From a virus: DNA of 44,801 nucleotides. The DNA lies in the IMG/VR virus record IMGVR_UViG_3300037231_000039, positions 1 through 44,801 of that record; one strand, written 5' to 3'. A program made the position numbers and the translations under genes. The notes beneath the pieces were generated by a model, which was given only the letters and a program-made list of their open reading frames with translations, ran no database searches and was not told the origin of the DNA. This document shows, one piece after another, positions 13,846 through 20,616 of the stretch (position 1 is the first letter of the stretch; each line of letters opens with the position of its first letter).

Positions 13846-14163
13846 CTAGACGGCGATTATATCAGCCTCGCCCACGCGCCCGACAAAGAACGCCTTTTGA
13901 TCAGGGAAGAATGGCTTAGCGATTGTCGCCAGGTCAGGCGCGTCGGACGATGCTACCTGATAGACGCGCACGGGCTCATATTGGATATTATCCCCCCCAC
14001 GGCTCACATAGTCGCCGCTCGCATCGGCCCAAGCTCCGTTCGCTTCCCATGAGGTGAAGCCGCCAAAGCGTGCGGCAAGCTCCGCGCTGAATTGCCGATG
14101 CGCCCAAGGGTTAGGACAAGCGTCGTTGTCCTGCATGGGAATAGTGATTTGCCAAAGTTGCAT
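13846..14163 (-). CDS. Conserved small phage protein, unknown function
   Basis: This 105-residue protein begins MQLWQITIPMQDNDA and contains FGGFTSWEANGAWADASGDY, then AKPFFPDQKAFFVGRVGEA. I recognise this pattern (TIP..DN, GGFT...G.W.D..G, FPDQ.A.F....G.A) from a widespread family of small hypothetical proteins in phages of many hosts. The function is unknown. The ATG at 14163 has AAGGA with 7-nt spacing. The stop of the preceding short gene falls inside this ribosome binding site, so the two are probably co-translated. Confidence 0.82.
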   Translation of the reverse strand: MQLWQITIPMQDNDACPNPWAHRQFSAELAARFGGFTSWEANGAWADASGDYVSRGGDNIQYEPVRVYQVASSDAPDLATIAKPFFPDQKAFFVGRVGEADIIAV

Positions 14164-14167
14164 GGTT

Positions 14168-14311
14168 CTATCCTTCGTTGATTATGGCTTGGGCTCTTGC
14201 TCGCCACATGGCTCGCACGCTCCAAACCGTTGCACGTTCGGCGCACTCAAGACAATGAGCGGCCAGTCTCAGACGCTCAGCGGTCAATGTGCGCCCCATA
14301 GGATCGCGCAT
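14168..14311 (-). CDS. 47-residue basic protein
   Basis: This short frame encodes MRDPMGRTLTAERLRLAAHC followed by LECAERATVW and an Arg/Ala-rich helix, ending INEG. Its ATG at 14311 directly follows the TAA of the upstream gene (TAAATG), with GGATCG just upstream, and its TAG is embedded in the ribosome binding site of the next gene. That head-to-tail fit, GC-rich third positions and an otherwise empty 148-bp gap support it as a real gene. Two cysteines (C16, C19) form a CxxC. Function is unknown. Confidence 0.6.
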   Translation of the reverse strand: MRDPMGRTLTAERLRLAAHCLECAERATVWSVRAMWRARAQAIINEG

Positions 14312-14518
14312 TTACGATCCGATGCGTGAAATGCACATGACGGCCAGGGCGGTTTCGGCGAGCGCCCGGACTTCCGGCGTGTGCGGCTGATAGTCGGTCA
14401 GGGCCAAGCGGCCAGCGTTGTTGGCGAAACGCGACCGCGCGTAAACCCACGAGCCTTCGTCAGTGTCAATCTGAAAGTCGCCTTCGTCGTTGACGAAGTA
14501 GGTGTTCGGATAGATCAT
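14312..14518 (-). CDS. Small protein, unknown function
   Basis: This 68-residue protein starts MIYPNTYFVNDEGDFQIDTD and is followed by GSWVYARSRFANNAGRLALT and a helical C-terminus. The ATG at 14518 has GGGAG with 8-nt spacing. An alternative ATG at 14548 (adding MQLSAKGDPD) has GAGG at about 10 nt and cannot be excluded. Stop and start codons link it to the short gene downstream. No motif or family is recognised. It belongs to a leftward cluster of small accessory genes that starts at 14751. Confidence 0.7.
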   Translation of the reverse strand: MIYPNTYFVNDEGDFQIDTDEGSWVYARSRFANNAGRLALTDYQPHTPEVRALAETALAVMCISRIGS

Positions 14519-14562
14519 ATCAGGGTCTCCCTTTGCTGATAGCTGCATGGTCGTTAGTCCTC

Positions 14563-14751
14563 TCAAAGCCCGTAATGGGCGCTATAGAAGACCAGGCTGG
14601 CGATCAGGGCAACCACGATCACATAGCTTATCGCAATTGCCCGGCCGCGCCAGTTGAGCTTGCCTGATGGCGTGCGGATGGGTTGCACGTATTCCACGCC
14701 AACGTCGCGGGCGTAGTCCGTTAGGTCTAAATCAGTCGCTTTGGTTCGCAT
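14563..14751 (-). CDS. Small single-pass membrane protein
   Basis: This 62-residue protein has a hydrophilic N-terminal half (MRTKATDLDLTDYARDVGVE) and a C-terminal transmembrane segment at about residues 37-57 (AIAISYVIVVALIASLVFYS). A tail-anchored topology is likely. The ATG at 14751 has GGAG at a short distance and a good -10 box (TATAAT) about 27 bp upstream. As the first gene of the accessory cluster next to the control region it may act early in infection. No family is recognised. Confidence 0.72.
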   Translation of the reverse strand: MRTKATDLDLTDYARDVGVEYVQPIRTPSGKLNWRGRAIAISYVIVVALIASLVFYSAHYGL

Positions 14752-14777
14752 ATCGCTATCTCCCTTTGTTTCGCCAC

Positions 14778-14808
14778 ATTATAAGGTCGCGGGTTAATCG
14801 CAAGTTAA
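14778..14808 (-). promoter_or_regulatory. Candidate promoter for the 14751 accessory operon
   Basis: The minus strand has a perfect TATAAT (14783-14778). The best -35 candidate is TTAACT (14808-14803) with a 19-bp spacer, so the -35 match is weak. Transcription would begin near 14771, leaving about 20 nt before the ATG at 14751. An activator could compensate for the poor -35. Confidence 0.5.
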
Positions 14809-14951
14809 TTTGCAGCCTCTCACGCTTTTTAAGCCGCACTATCATGCGCCAGCCGATGCGCTGAGCGCCACAGAGCCAATCGATTTATCGCTTATCAATG
14901 CCAACCATCCTGCTACCTGGTTGAGAGTGGGCAATTTAACACGCTCGCGTA

Positions 14952-14963
14952 TTACAATTGTAA
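14952..14963. promoter_or_regulatory. Perfect 12-bp palindrome
   Basis: TTACAATTGTAA is a perfect inverted repeat in the control region. This size and symmetry is typical of binding sites for small dimeric regulators. No regulator is identified in the genome. Confidence 0.4.
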
Positions 14964-14992
14964 ACCACAATTATCATCCGCACACGGATATA

Positions 14993-15005
14993 AGACACAG
15001 TGTCT
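14993..15005. promoter_or_regulatory. 13-bp palindrome AGACAC-A-GTGTCT
   Basis: Six-base arms surround a single central base. It lies 10 bp before the larger TGTTA/TAACA palindrome. Operator-like by symmetry only. Confidence 0.35.
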
Positions 15006-15014
15006 CATAGCAGG

Positions 15015-15034
15015 TGTTACGTTATAACATAACA
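15015..15034. promoter_or_regulatory. 20-bp palindrome with TGTTA/TAACA ends
   Basis: The ends TGTTA and TAACA flank a perfect GTTATAAC core (15021-15028); 18 of 20 positions are symmetric. This is the most operator-like element in the control region. It could bind a phage or host dimeric repressor. Confidence 0.45.
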
Positions 15035-15066
15035 GTCGTGTTCCATGGTATACAGTATGCAAAGAC

Positions 15067-15092
15067 CGGGGGTGTACGGCACCCGACCCCCG
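15067..15092. promoter_or_regulatory. GC-rich hairpin in the control region
   Basis: CGGGGGT (15067-15073) and ACCCCCG (15086-15092) form a 7-bp stem; an inner GGGTG/CACCC pairing is an alternative. It stands between the palindromes and the 44-bp repeats. There is no good U-tract on either side, so it may insulate the two halves only weakly. Confidence 0.4.
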
Positions 15093-15140
15093 AGATCGCA
15101 ATCGCATTGTATTCTATTCCCAATTTCATTCGTTCGCGTC

Positions 15141-15252
15141 GGTCGCCGACTTTAGAAACTTTGGTAAAAATTCCGGATCACGTTGGTCGCCGACTTTAGA
15201 AACTTTGGTAAAAATTCCGGATCGCATCAGTCGACGGCTTTGGAAATTTTAG
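15141..15252 (+). repeat. Three tandem elements phased at 44 bp upstream of the late operon
   Basis: A 39-bp sequence at 15141-15179 is repeated without change at 15185-15223. A third, degenerate copy starts at 15229 and matches about 18 of its first 24 bases. The period is exactly 44 bp, about four helical turns. The conserved part begins GGTCGCCGACTTTAGAAACT. The third copy runs into the -35-like TTGACT of the late operon. It looks like an activator or repressor array. Confidence 0.8.
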
Positions 15253-15253
15253 G

Positions 15254-15282
15254 TTGACTCCAGAAGAACCTTCTGCTAGGTT
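15254..15282 (+). promoter_or_regulatory. Candidate late-operon promoter
   Basis: TTGACT (15254-15259) is followed after 17 bp by TAGGTT (15277-15282), a good -35 with a poor -10. The start point would fall near 15289, at the GTG of the small terminase gene. If this promoter is used, translation is either leaderless or starts at the internal ATG 15357. A weak -10 fits dependence on an activator bound at the upstream repeats. Confidence 0.35.
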
Positions 15283-15287
15283 TTAGC

Positions 15288-15821
15288 GTGCCCAGCCCCT
15301 CAGCCACAGAAGTCACCATCCATATCCCGATTGACCGGGAAAGCGACGGCCCCGCCATGTCCGCCCTGACGGATCTGCAGAGGTCCTTTGTGGCGGCGAT
15401 GATGATGCTGGGACCATCCCTAGGGAGGGCAAAATCCGCGGCGGCGGCTGCAGGCTTCACCCATCCCGACCAAGCCGCCTACCAGATGATGAAAAACCCG
15501 AGGGTCTTGGCCGCCCTGAAGGAAGAAGCCGGCAAACGCCTGGTGGGGGCGGCCCTGGTGGGCGTGGACGTGATGCTGAAGATCGCGGACGACGACAGCC
15601 ACAAGGATCAGTTCAAGGCCGCGAAGTACCTGGCCGAGATCAATGGGTTCACCGTCGAACAGAAAATCACCGTAGAGCATGTCAACACCGACCAACGCGA
15701 GGTCGTGCAGAGGATCATTGACAACGCCCGGATAGCCGGCCAGGATCCGGCTCCTCTCCTGGCGCTGATTGGCGTCGTGGATGCAGAGTTCACCCCCATC
15801 GTGGATAACTTCGATGACTGA
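15288..15821 (+). CDS. Terminase small subunit
   Basis: This 177-residue protein has the typical small-terminase N-terminal helix-turn-helix: LTDLQRSFVAAM, then SAAAAAGFTHPDQAAYQMM and NPRVLAALKEEAGKRL. A helical oligomerisation region follows (ADDDSHKDQFKAAKYLAEI), with a C-terminal tail that would contact the large subunit. It recognises the packaging site and feeds DNA to TerL. The GTG at 15288 has AGG about 8 nt upstream and the sequence from it onward has coding-type third positions; an ATG at 15357 (MSALTD) is the alternative. Its stop overlaps the next start in GATGACTGA. It is the first late gene. Confidence 0.88.
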   Translation: MPSPSATEVTIHIPIDRESDGPAMSALTDLQRSFVAAMMMLGPSLGRAKSAAAAAGFTHPDQAAYQMMKNPRVLAALKEEAGKRLVGAALVGVDVMLKIADDDSHKDQFKAAKYLAEINGFTVEQKITVEHVNTDQREVVQRIIDNARIAGQDPAPLLALIGVVDAEFTPIVDNFDD

Positions 15822-16035
15822 TCTGAACGCGAAGACAACCGACCCGCGGCACCTTGCCGAGAAGATGCTCGCCTTGGCCGACCTTGGCCACCCATACGCC
15901 GAGGAGTTGCGCGACACGGCGCGGCGGTTCCTGGCAATGATGGATGACTGCCTGGATCCCGATAAGCCAGAAGACTTCCGGCACGTCCTGGGGGCCTGGG
16001 CACGCTGCCGCAAACTCTACAACGACTGCTTCTGA
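15814..16035 (+). CDS. Small helical protein between TerS and TerL
   Basis: This 73-residue protein begins MTDLNAKTTDPRHLAEKM and is helical throughout, with an acidic middle (MMDDCLDPDKPED) and a C-terminus WARCRKLYNDCF. Its ATG overlaps the end of the small terminase gene and its TGA overlaps the TerL ATG as TGATG, so all three are translationally coupled. Position suggests a packaging accessory protein. No family is recognised and the sequence has no catalytic motif. Confidence 0.78.
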   Translation: MTDLNAKTTDPRHLAEKMLALADLGHPYAEELRDTARRFLAMMDDCLDPDKPEDFRHVLGAWARCRKLYNDCF

Positions 16036-17558
16036 TGGAACCGACCGCGGACCAGAAGGCCAAGCTGGCGGCCCTCGACCAGATGATGGCGGACCTCGCC
16101 CTCCTGGCGAAGATGAAGGCTGACCATGAACTGAACAACGCCTGGCTTCTGTTCAAGCCCTACCCGAAGCAGGCTGCGTTCATCAAGGCAGGCGCGACAT
16201 TCCGGGAACGGCTCTTGAATGCCGGGAACCAACTCGGCAAGACCATGTGTGGTGCGTTCGAAATGGCGTGCCACTTGACCGGCAAATACCCCGACTGGTG
16301 GGAGGGCCGGCGTTTCCTGAAGGCCCCCAAGTGTTGGGCGGTCGGAAAGAACGCCACCGTCGTCCGCGACGTTCAGCAATTCCTCCTCTGCGGGGAGCCG
16401 GCCGTCGAGAACAGTCTAGGGACGGGGATGATCCCGAAGGACCTCTTCGTCGATAAGCCGACCCGGTCTCGCGGCGTGAGCGATGCGTTCGACACGATCC
16501 AGGTCCAGCACGTCAGCGGTGGGATCAGCACCTGCACCTTCAAGTCCTATGAGAGCGGCCGGGAGGCGTTCCAGGGGGCAACCCTGGATGTCATCTGGTG
16601 CGACGAAGAGCCCCCGGAAGATGTGTATATCGAAATCCTGACCCGAACCGCGGCGTCGAAAGGCATGGTCTACATCACATTCACCCCCATGAACGGGCGG
16701 ACGGCCATGTGGGACCGCTTCGATACGAAGATCACGCCCGACCGTTGCAGGGTCACGATGACCCTGATGGAGGTCGCCGAGATCCCCTGGAGCCACAAGA
16801 CGGTCGCCGAGGCCGAACGGGACATCGCCAACTGGCCCGAGTGGCAGCGAGAGGCCCGCGCCAACGGAACCCCAACCCACGAAGGCGGCCGGCTGTTCCC
16901 CTTCACCGACGAGAGTATCAGCGAACCCCAGCTTCCGGTGTCGGCTATCCCGCACCACTGGCGGGCGATCTGGGCCTGTGACTTCGGGATCCGGCACCCC
17001 TTCGCCGCCGTCTTGATGCTGGTCGACCCGGACACCGACACCTACCACATCCATGAAGCCTTCCGCCTGTCTGACGCCCTTCCCCTGATCCACTCCGAGA
17101 AGATCAGGACGATTGCTGGGGCTGTCCCCGTGGCTTGGCCCCATGACGGCAACAGGCGCGAGAATGGGTCTGGGGAGCCGGTGGCGGCCCTCTATCGCAA
17201 TCAGGGTCTGATGATGCTCCCCCAGCACGCCACCTGGCCTGAAGGTGGCTATTCGACTGACCGCGGCATTGTCGAAATGTACGGGCGCTTCCGCACCGGC
17301 CGACTGAAGGTGGCGTCCCACCTCGTCGATTGGTTCGGCGAGTTCCGGGAGTATCACCGCGACGAGAAAGGCAATATCGTCAAGACCAACGACGACCTCA
17401 TGTCCGCCACCCGGATCGCTGTCATGTCGGCTCGGTACGCCAGGATCGAACCTATCGGCTCCGTCGTCAAGAACTACCGCCAACTGAAGAACCGAAACCA
17501 GGAAAGTGAGGGCCTGGCTCGGGGGCTCGATTATGACTTGTGGAACCCAACGGGATAG
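16035..17558 (+). CDS. Terminase large subunit (ATPase-nuclease)
   Basis: This 507-residue packaging motor has an N-terminal ATPase with Walker A NAGNQLGKT (62-70), Walker B LDVIWCDE (184-191) and a coupling motif ITFTPMNG (214-221). The RNase H-like nuclease follows, with D316 (WACDFG), D371 (WPHDG) and D453/D454 (NDDLM) as candidate metal ligands. The form of the Walker A region (YPKQ...ERLLNAGNQLGKT) is like that of P22-type podovirus terminases, many of which package by headful. That would fit a circularly permuted genome and the circular assembly. The ATG overlaps the previous stop (TGATG). Confidence 0.95.
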   Translation: MEPTADQKAKLAALDQMMADLALLAKMKADHELNNAWLLFKPYPKQAAFIKAGATFRERLLNAGNQLGKTMCGAFEMACHLTGKYPDWWEGRRFLKAPKCWAVGKNATVVRDVQQFLLCGEPAVENSLGTGMIPKDLFVDKPTRSRGVSDAFDTIQVQHVSGGISTCTFKSYESGREAFQGATLDVIWCDEEPPEDVYIEILTRTAASKGMVYITFTPMNGRTAMWDRFDTKITPDRCRVTMTLMEVAEIPWSHKTVAEAERDIANWPEWQREARANGTPTHEGGRLFPFTDESISEPQLPVSAIPHHWRAIWACDFGIRHPFAAVLMLVDPDTDTYHIHEAFRLSDALPLIHSEKIRTIAGAVPVAWPHDGNRRENGSGEPVAALYRNQGLMMLPQHATWPEGGYSTDRGIVEMYGRFRTGRLKVASHLVDWFGEFREYHRDEKGNIVKTNDDLMSATRIAVMSARYARIEPIGSVVKNYRQLKNRNQESEGLARGLDYDLWNPTG

Positions 17559-17590
17559 TCTAGCCTGCAGTCCCAATTCAGGAGTTCTCC

Positions 17591-17785
17591 ATGCCCCCTA
17601 TCGTTGTTGTCGTCGTTGTCTGGTTCTTCGCCGCGGGCTCTGTTCCGCAAATCGGGAAGGCGGAAGCCACTGTTAGCCTGTCCGAGTGCCAAGCCTTCGT
17701 CGCCGCGGAGGTCGCGAAGCAGGAGGCCAACCCGACCGTTCGGTATGCTGAGGGGCACTGTTACGTTCAGGGTGAAAAGGCGTGA
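17591..17785 (+). CDS. Small secreted or membrane-anchored protein
   Basis: This 64-residue protein starts with a run of valines and aromatic residues (MPPIVVVVVVWFFAAGSV), a short signal-anchor or signal peptide, followed by a polar domain with two cysteines (SECQAF and GHCYVQ) that could form a disulfide in the periplasm. The ATG at 17591 has AGGAG with 6-nt spacing. Its end overlaps the next gene (GTGA). It is unusual between TerL and portal and could be a host-envelope factor. No family is recognised. Confidence 0.68.
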   Translation: MPPIVVVVVVWFFAAGSVPQIGKAEATVSLSECQAFVAAEVAKQEANPTVRYAEGHCYVQGEKA

Positions 17786-17970
17786 TCCTCAGTTCGCCTG
17801 ACCTCTCTGAAGCCTACGAGGTGACGGTCAAACTGGCGGACTGGCTAGACCGGGTCGGCCATCACGGCTTGATCGACCCGGTCACGGGCGAGGTAATGGT
17901 TGCGGACGCAACGCAAATGGGATATCTTCTACGGTTGATGATCCCGTCGAATGTCTTGGGCAGTGCATGA
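17782..17970 (+). CDS. Small protein, GTG start, unknown function
   Basis: This 62-residue protein (ILSSPDLSEAYEVTVKLADW, then LIDPVTGEVMVADATQ) starts with GTG at 17782 overlapping the previous stop as GTGA, with AAAAGG just upstream. It ends in ATGA overlapping the next gene. The chain of tight overlaps supports it as real. It appears soluble. No family is recognised; it sits in the packaging/portal segment. Confidence 0.65.
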   Translation: MILSSPDLSEAYEVTVKLADWLDRVGHHGLIDPVTGEVMVADATQMGYLLRLMIPSNVLGSA

Positions 17971-18212
17971 CCTCTGCAAAAAACCTGTCGCTGACACCCG
18001 CCGGCCAGGATCTTGGGCTCGGCGACGACCTGGCGAACCAGGTGAATGAGGAAATCCTCGCCCGCCGGAAAGCCAGCCTGCTCGCCAGCCAGGCCCAGCC
18101 TGCCGCCTTCGGCGCACTCGGCCTCGGCCCCAGCAAGACCCCCGGGACTGGCAACACGGGCGGCTACGCCTATGGCTCGCTGATGCAAAGCCAGGGCGGA
18201 CTAGGGGCCTAA
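17967..18212 (+). CDS. Small protein preceding the portal gene
   Basis: This 81-residue protein has a helical, charged N-terminal half (LANQVNEEILARRKASLLAS) and a Gly/Pro/Ala-rich C-terminal half (GLGPSKTPGTGNTGGYAYG). Similar short proteins directly precede the portal in podoviruses of the T7/phiKMV type. The ATG overlaps the previous stop and the portal ATG follows one base after its TAA. A head-assembly role is inferred from position only. Confidence 0.72.
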   Translation: MTSAKNLSLTPAGQDLGLGDDLANQVNEEILARRKASLLASQAQPAAFGALGLGPSKTPGTGNTGGYAYGSLMQSQGGLGA

Positions 18213-18213
18213 G

Positions 18214-19998
18214 ATGGCGGATATGATATTCGCGCCCGCGGACGCCGTAATGAGCGAACGCGAAGAGAAGATCGTCATCGAGACGATGCAGGAGTTCTCC
18301 GAGGCGCAACTCTGGCGAAACACCACGGCCATGCAGTGGGAGGAGATCGCGCAACTGATCTTGCCCGCGTCCCGTAATACTTTCATGTACGGCTCCTGGA
18401 ATTGGCCGGGTCAGAAGAAAACCGACCGGCAGGTCGACGCCACGGGCATGATGGCCCTCAATCGCTTCGGTGCGATCATGGACAGCCTTCTGACGCCGCG
18501 GAACCAGAACTGGCACCAACTCAAGTCCGACAACCCGCTCCTGCAGGCCGACCGGGACACGCGGCTCTGGTATGAGAACGCCTCGCGCATCCTGTTTTCC
18601 ATGCGCTATGATCCGGTCGCCAACTTCTCTTCGCAGAACCAGCAGAACTACCAGTCGCTGGGAGCGTTTGGGACGTGTGGCATGTTCATAGATCAGGCCG
18701 TCAATGAGTGGAACAACCCAATCCCGAAGCTCCGTTACCGGGCGATCCCGATTGGCGAACTGTTCATCCATGAGAACCACCAAGGACAGGTTGACAGCGT
18801 CATCCGGTGGTTCCGCCTTACGGCGCGGCAGGCCCTCCAGAAGTTCGGGGATAAGGCCCCGGCGATCCTGCGGACGGCGTTTGAGAAGCACTCAGATCAG
18901 CCGTTCAACTTCCTCCACCGCATCGTTCCTCGATATGATTTCGAGCCCGGCCGCCTCGACGAAAAGGGAAAACCCTACGCTTCCTATTACGTCTCTATCG
19001 AGGGCCGCTGTCTCCTCCAGGAGGGCGGCTACCGCTCCTTCCCAATCTCGGTTGGCCGGTACGATCAGACCCCCGGGGAAGTCTACGGGCGCTCGCCAGC
19101 CATGTCGGTTCTTCCGGCCCTGAAGACCCTGAACGCCGAGAAGACGACCTTCCTCAAAGTCGGCCACCGCGCGGCGGACCCGGTACTTCTGACCTTCGAC
19201 GACGGTCTCATAGACCCCGCATTGCGTCCAGGGTCCGTCAACAAGGGGGGTATGAACGCCGATGGCAGGCCCCTCGTCGGGGTGCTGCCGACAGGCGAAA
19301 TTCAGATCACCGAGAAGATGATGGAAATGGAGATTTCCCTCGTAAACGACGCCTTCCTGGTGTCGCTGTTCCAGATCCTCACTGAGACGCCGACGATGAC
19401 GGCTACCGAAGTCATCGAACGCACGAACGAAAAAGGGATACTGCTCGCCCCAACGGTGGGCCGTCAACAGTCCGAATATCTTGGGCCGATGATCCATCGC
19501 GAACTTGACCTCCTCATGAGCTTCGGCGCATTGCCGCCGATGCCAGCCCTCCTGCGTAGAGCACGGGGGAACTACGGGGTCAAGTATACGTCGCCCTTGG
19601 CTCGGGCGCAACGGGCACAGGAAGTAGCCGGCCTGCAGCGCACGATCCAGTCGACCCTGGAAATTGTGAACGCGACTGGCGACGCCTCTATCCTGGATAA
19701 CTTCAATTTCGACAGATCAACCCGCGACACCGCGGAGATCCAAGCCGTACCGGAAACTTGGATGGCCACCGATGCCGAGATCCAGCAAAAGCGCAAGAAC
19801 CGCTCCGACGCCGCGGTCCAACAACAGAAAATTGCAGCCCTGCCGGCGCAAGCCGCGATGATCAAGGCTCAGGCTGTCGTCCAGAAGGGAAATCCCGAAG
19901 GCGGCGGCGGAAATGGGGGTCCAGGTCAAGTTATGCCTGGACAACCGACGCAACCAGGTCCACAAAGCAGGCCCCAACCAGGTCCAGGAGGCCAATAG
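18214..19998 (+). CDS. Head-tail connector (portal) protein, T7 gp8-like
   Basis: This 594-residue protein has the hallmarks of the podovirus head-to-tail connecting family: an N-terminal helical region (WEEIAQLILPASRNTF), DRQVDATGMMALNRFGAIMDSLLTPRNQNWHQL, the YQSLGAFGTCGMFID segment, and the GEVYGRSPAMSVLPALKTLN motif in the centre. It forms the dodecameric ring through which DNA is packaged and ejected. T7 gp8 is about 536 residues; this one is longer mainly by a C-terminal tail rich in Gly, Pro and Gln that looks disordered. The ATG follows the previous stop with GGGG 6-9 nt upstream. Confidence 0.95.
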   Translation: MADMIFAPADAVMSEREEKIVIETMQEFSEAQLWRNTTAMQWEEIAQLILPASRNTFMYGSWNWPGQKKTDRQVDATGMMALNRFGAIMDSLLTPRNQNWHQLKSDNPLLQADRDTRLWYENASRILFSMRYDPVANFSSQNQQNYQSLGAFGTCGMFIDQAVNEWNNPIPKLRYRAIPIGELFIHENHQGQVDSVIRWFRLTARQALQKFGDKAPAILRTAFEKHSDQPFNFLHRIVPRYDFEPGRLDEKGKPYASYYVSIEGRCLLQEGGYRSFPISVGRYDQTPGEVYGRSPAMSVLPALKTLNAEKTTFLKVGHRAADPVLLTFDDGLIDPALRPGSVNKGGMNADGRPLVGVLPTGEIQITEKMMEMEISLVNDAFLVSLFQILTETPTMTATEVIERTNEKGILLAPTVGRQQSEYLGPMIHRELDLLMSFGALPPMPALLRRARGNYGVKYTSPLARAQRAQEVAGLQRTIQSTLEIVNATGDASILDNFNFDRSTRDTAEIQAVPETWMATDAEIQQKRKNRSDAAVQQQKIAALPAQAAMIKAQAVVQKGNPEGGGGNGGPGQVMPGQPTQPGPQSRPQPGPGGQ

Positions 19999-20005
19999 AT
20001 GACCA
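19985..20005 (+). repeat. Duplicated 21-bp initiation segment, copy 1
   Basis: This 21-bp sequence, which includes AGGAGGCCAATAG and the ATG after it, is repeated exactly at 20192-20212. Each copy holds the stop of one gene and the ribosome binding site and start of the next. It points to a local duplication or repair event. Confidence 0.9.
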
Positions 20006-20205
20006 TGACTAGGAAGACGGACAAACAAGACGCTCTCGCGTACCTATGGGAGCGAGCCGCGTATCACTGGGACTACGTTCGGCACCTGGCCGAGAACCCG
20101 CTCTATTACAATCACCCGGATATCGTGCCGGATAGTATAGTCCATCACCTAGATGCCCTTCGTCTGATAAAGACGACTGCGCGGGCCGTCACAGGAGGCC
20201 AATAG
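19999..20205 (+). CDS. Small helical protein after the portal gene
   Basis: This 68-residue protein (DKQDALAYLWERAAYHWDYV, then NHPDIVPDSIVHHLDALRLI) is helical and rich in aromatic and histidine residues. It starts with a strong GGAGG site 7 nt before the ATG, in the 21-bp segment that is repeated before the next gene. It ends with GGQ, like the portal. No family is recognised. Its place between portal and scaffold genes suggests a minor head component or assembly factor. Confidence 0.72.
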   Translation: MTMTRKTDKQDALAYLWERAAYHWDYVRHLAENPLYYNHPDIVPDSIVHHLDALRLIKTTARAVTGGQ

Positions 20206-20212
20206 ATGACCA
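20192..20212 (+). repeat. Duplicated 21-bp initiation segment, copy 2
   Basis: Exact second copy of 19985-20005. It provides the ribosome binding site and start of the 136-residue gene. Confidence 0.9.
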
Positions 20213-20616
20213 GCCACGTCAAAATCGGGCAGTCGCTGCACTACTTCAACCCGGCGATCCAACAGAAGATCGGCTGGACTGACGGCTATGGCGGCCGGGG
20301 CGCTGGCCCCTACCATTGCGTCTGCATCAACAATCTCGGCAGCGGCCTGACACTTCTGGTCTATTTCCCGGGCATGACCCCGATGCAACTCGACGCCATC
20401 CCGTTCGAAGACGACCCCCAACTGAAGGACAAGGGCTACTGGGTTTGGGCGGACCCCTTGGCCAAGGGCCGGTTCCTGAAGGCGCGCGAGCGCGACGCCG
20501 AGGAAGAGAAAGCCTTGGCGGGAATTCCAGCCCCGGCCCAGGCCCCAGTGAACTCCGAGAGCGGTCTCGATCCGCGAAAGGTTGATCCTGTCGCGTCGGG
20601 AGCGGCCCTGACGTGA
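20206..20616 (+). CDS. Hypothetical virion-region protein
   Basis: This 136-residue protein has a strand-rich N-terminal part (GQSLHYFNPAIQQKIGWTDG, YHCVCINNLGSGLTLLVYFPG) and a charged, probably disordered C-terminal region (KARERDAEEEKALAG, Pro/Ala-rich). GGAGG precedes the ATG at 7 nt. Its stop overlaps the next start (GTGA). The N-terminus could be a small SH3-like or OB barrel, but that is inference. It lies between portal and scaffold. Confidence 0.78.
   Translation: MTSHVKIGQSLHYFNPAIQQKIGWTDGYGGRGAGPYHCVCINNLGSGLTLLVYFPGMTPMQLDAIPFEDDPQLKDKGYWVWADPLAKGRFLKARERDAEEEKALAGIPAPAQAPVNSESGLDPRKVDPVASGAALT

Larger units (their letters stand above)
14752..15287. other. AT-richer non-coding control region (candidate regulatory/ori region)
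   Basis: This 536-bp gap is the longest non-coding stretch of the genome and is visibly less GC-rich than its surroundings. It separates the leftward accessory genes from the rightward late operon. It contains a leftward TATAAT, three palindromes, a GC hairpin and three 44-bp-phased repeats, listed separately. Short open frames inside it lack ribosome binding sites and the genome's third-position bias. I infer a switch region; an origin role is possible but no DnaA box is evident. Confidence 0.75.

Noticed and set aside
10289-14751. Lysogeny module (integrase, repressor, excisionase)
   Set aside because: The accessory genes are small and none shows a recombinase or CI/Cro-type signature; the possible winged-helix protein at 11280 is too weak a match to support lysogeny.
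14814-15199. Short rightward open frames in the control region
   Set aside because: They lack ribosome binding sites and the genome's G/C third-position bias and cross the palindromes and repeats.
15141-15252. CRISPR array from spaced identical repeats
   Set aside because: There are only two exact copies with 5-bp separations and a degenerate third. There are no spacers of normal length and no cas genes.
11280-15821. Shared NFDD motif at the ends of two proteins and inside a third
   Set aside because: At 11280 and 15821 the DD-stop comes from the overlapping next start (GATGACTGA) and is not a conserved peptide signal.
16416-17576. Leftward open frame of 386 codons opposite the large terminase
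   Set aside because: It is a shadow of the terminase gene: antisense, no recognisable domain, no start signal, and it covers functional motifs of TerL on the other strand.
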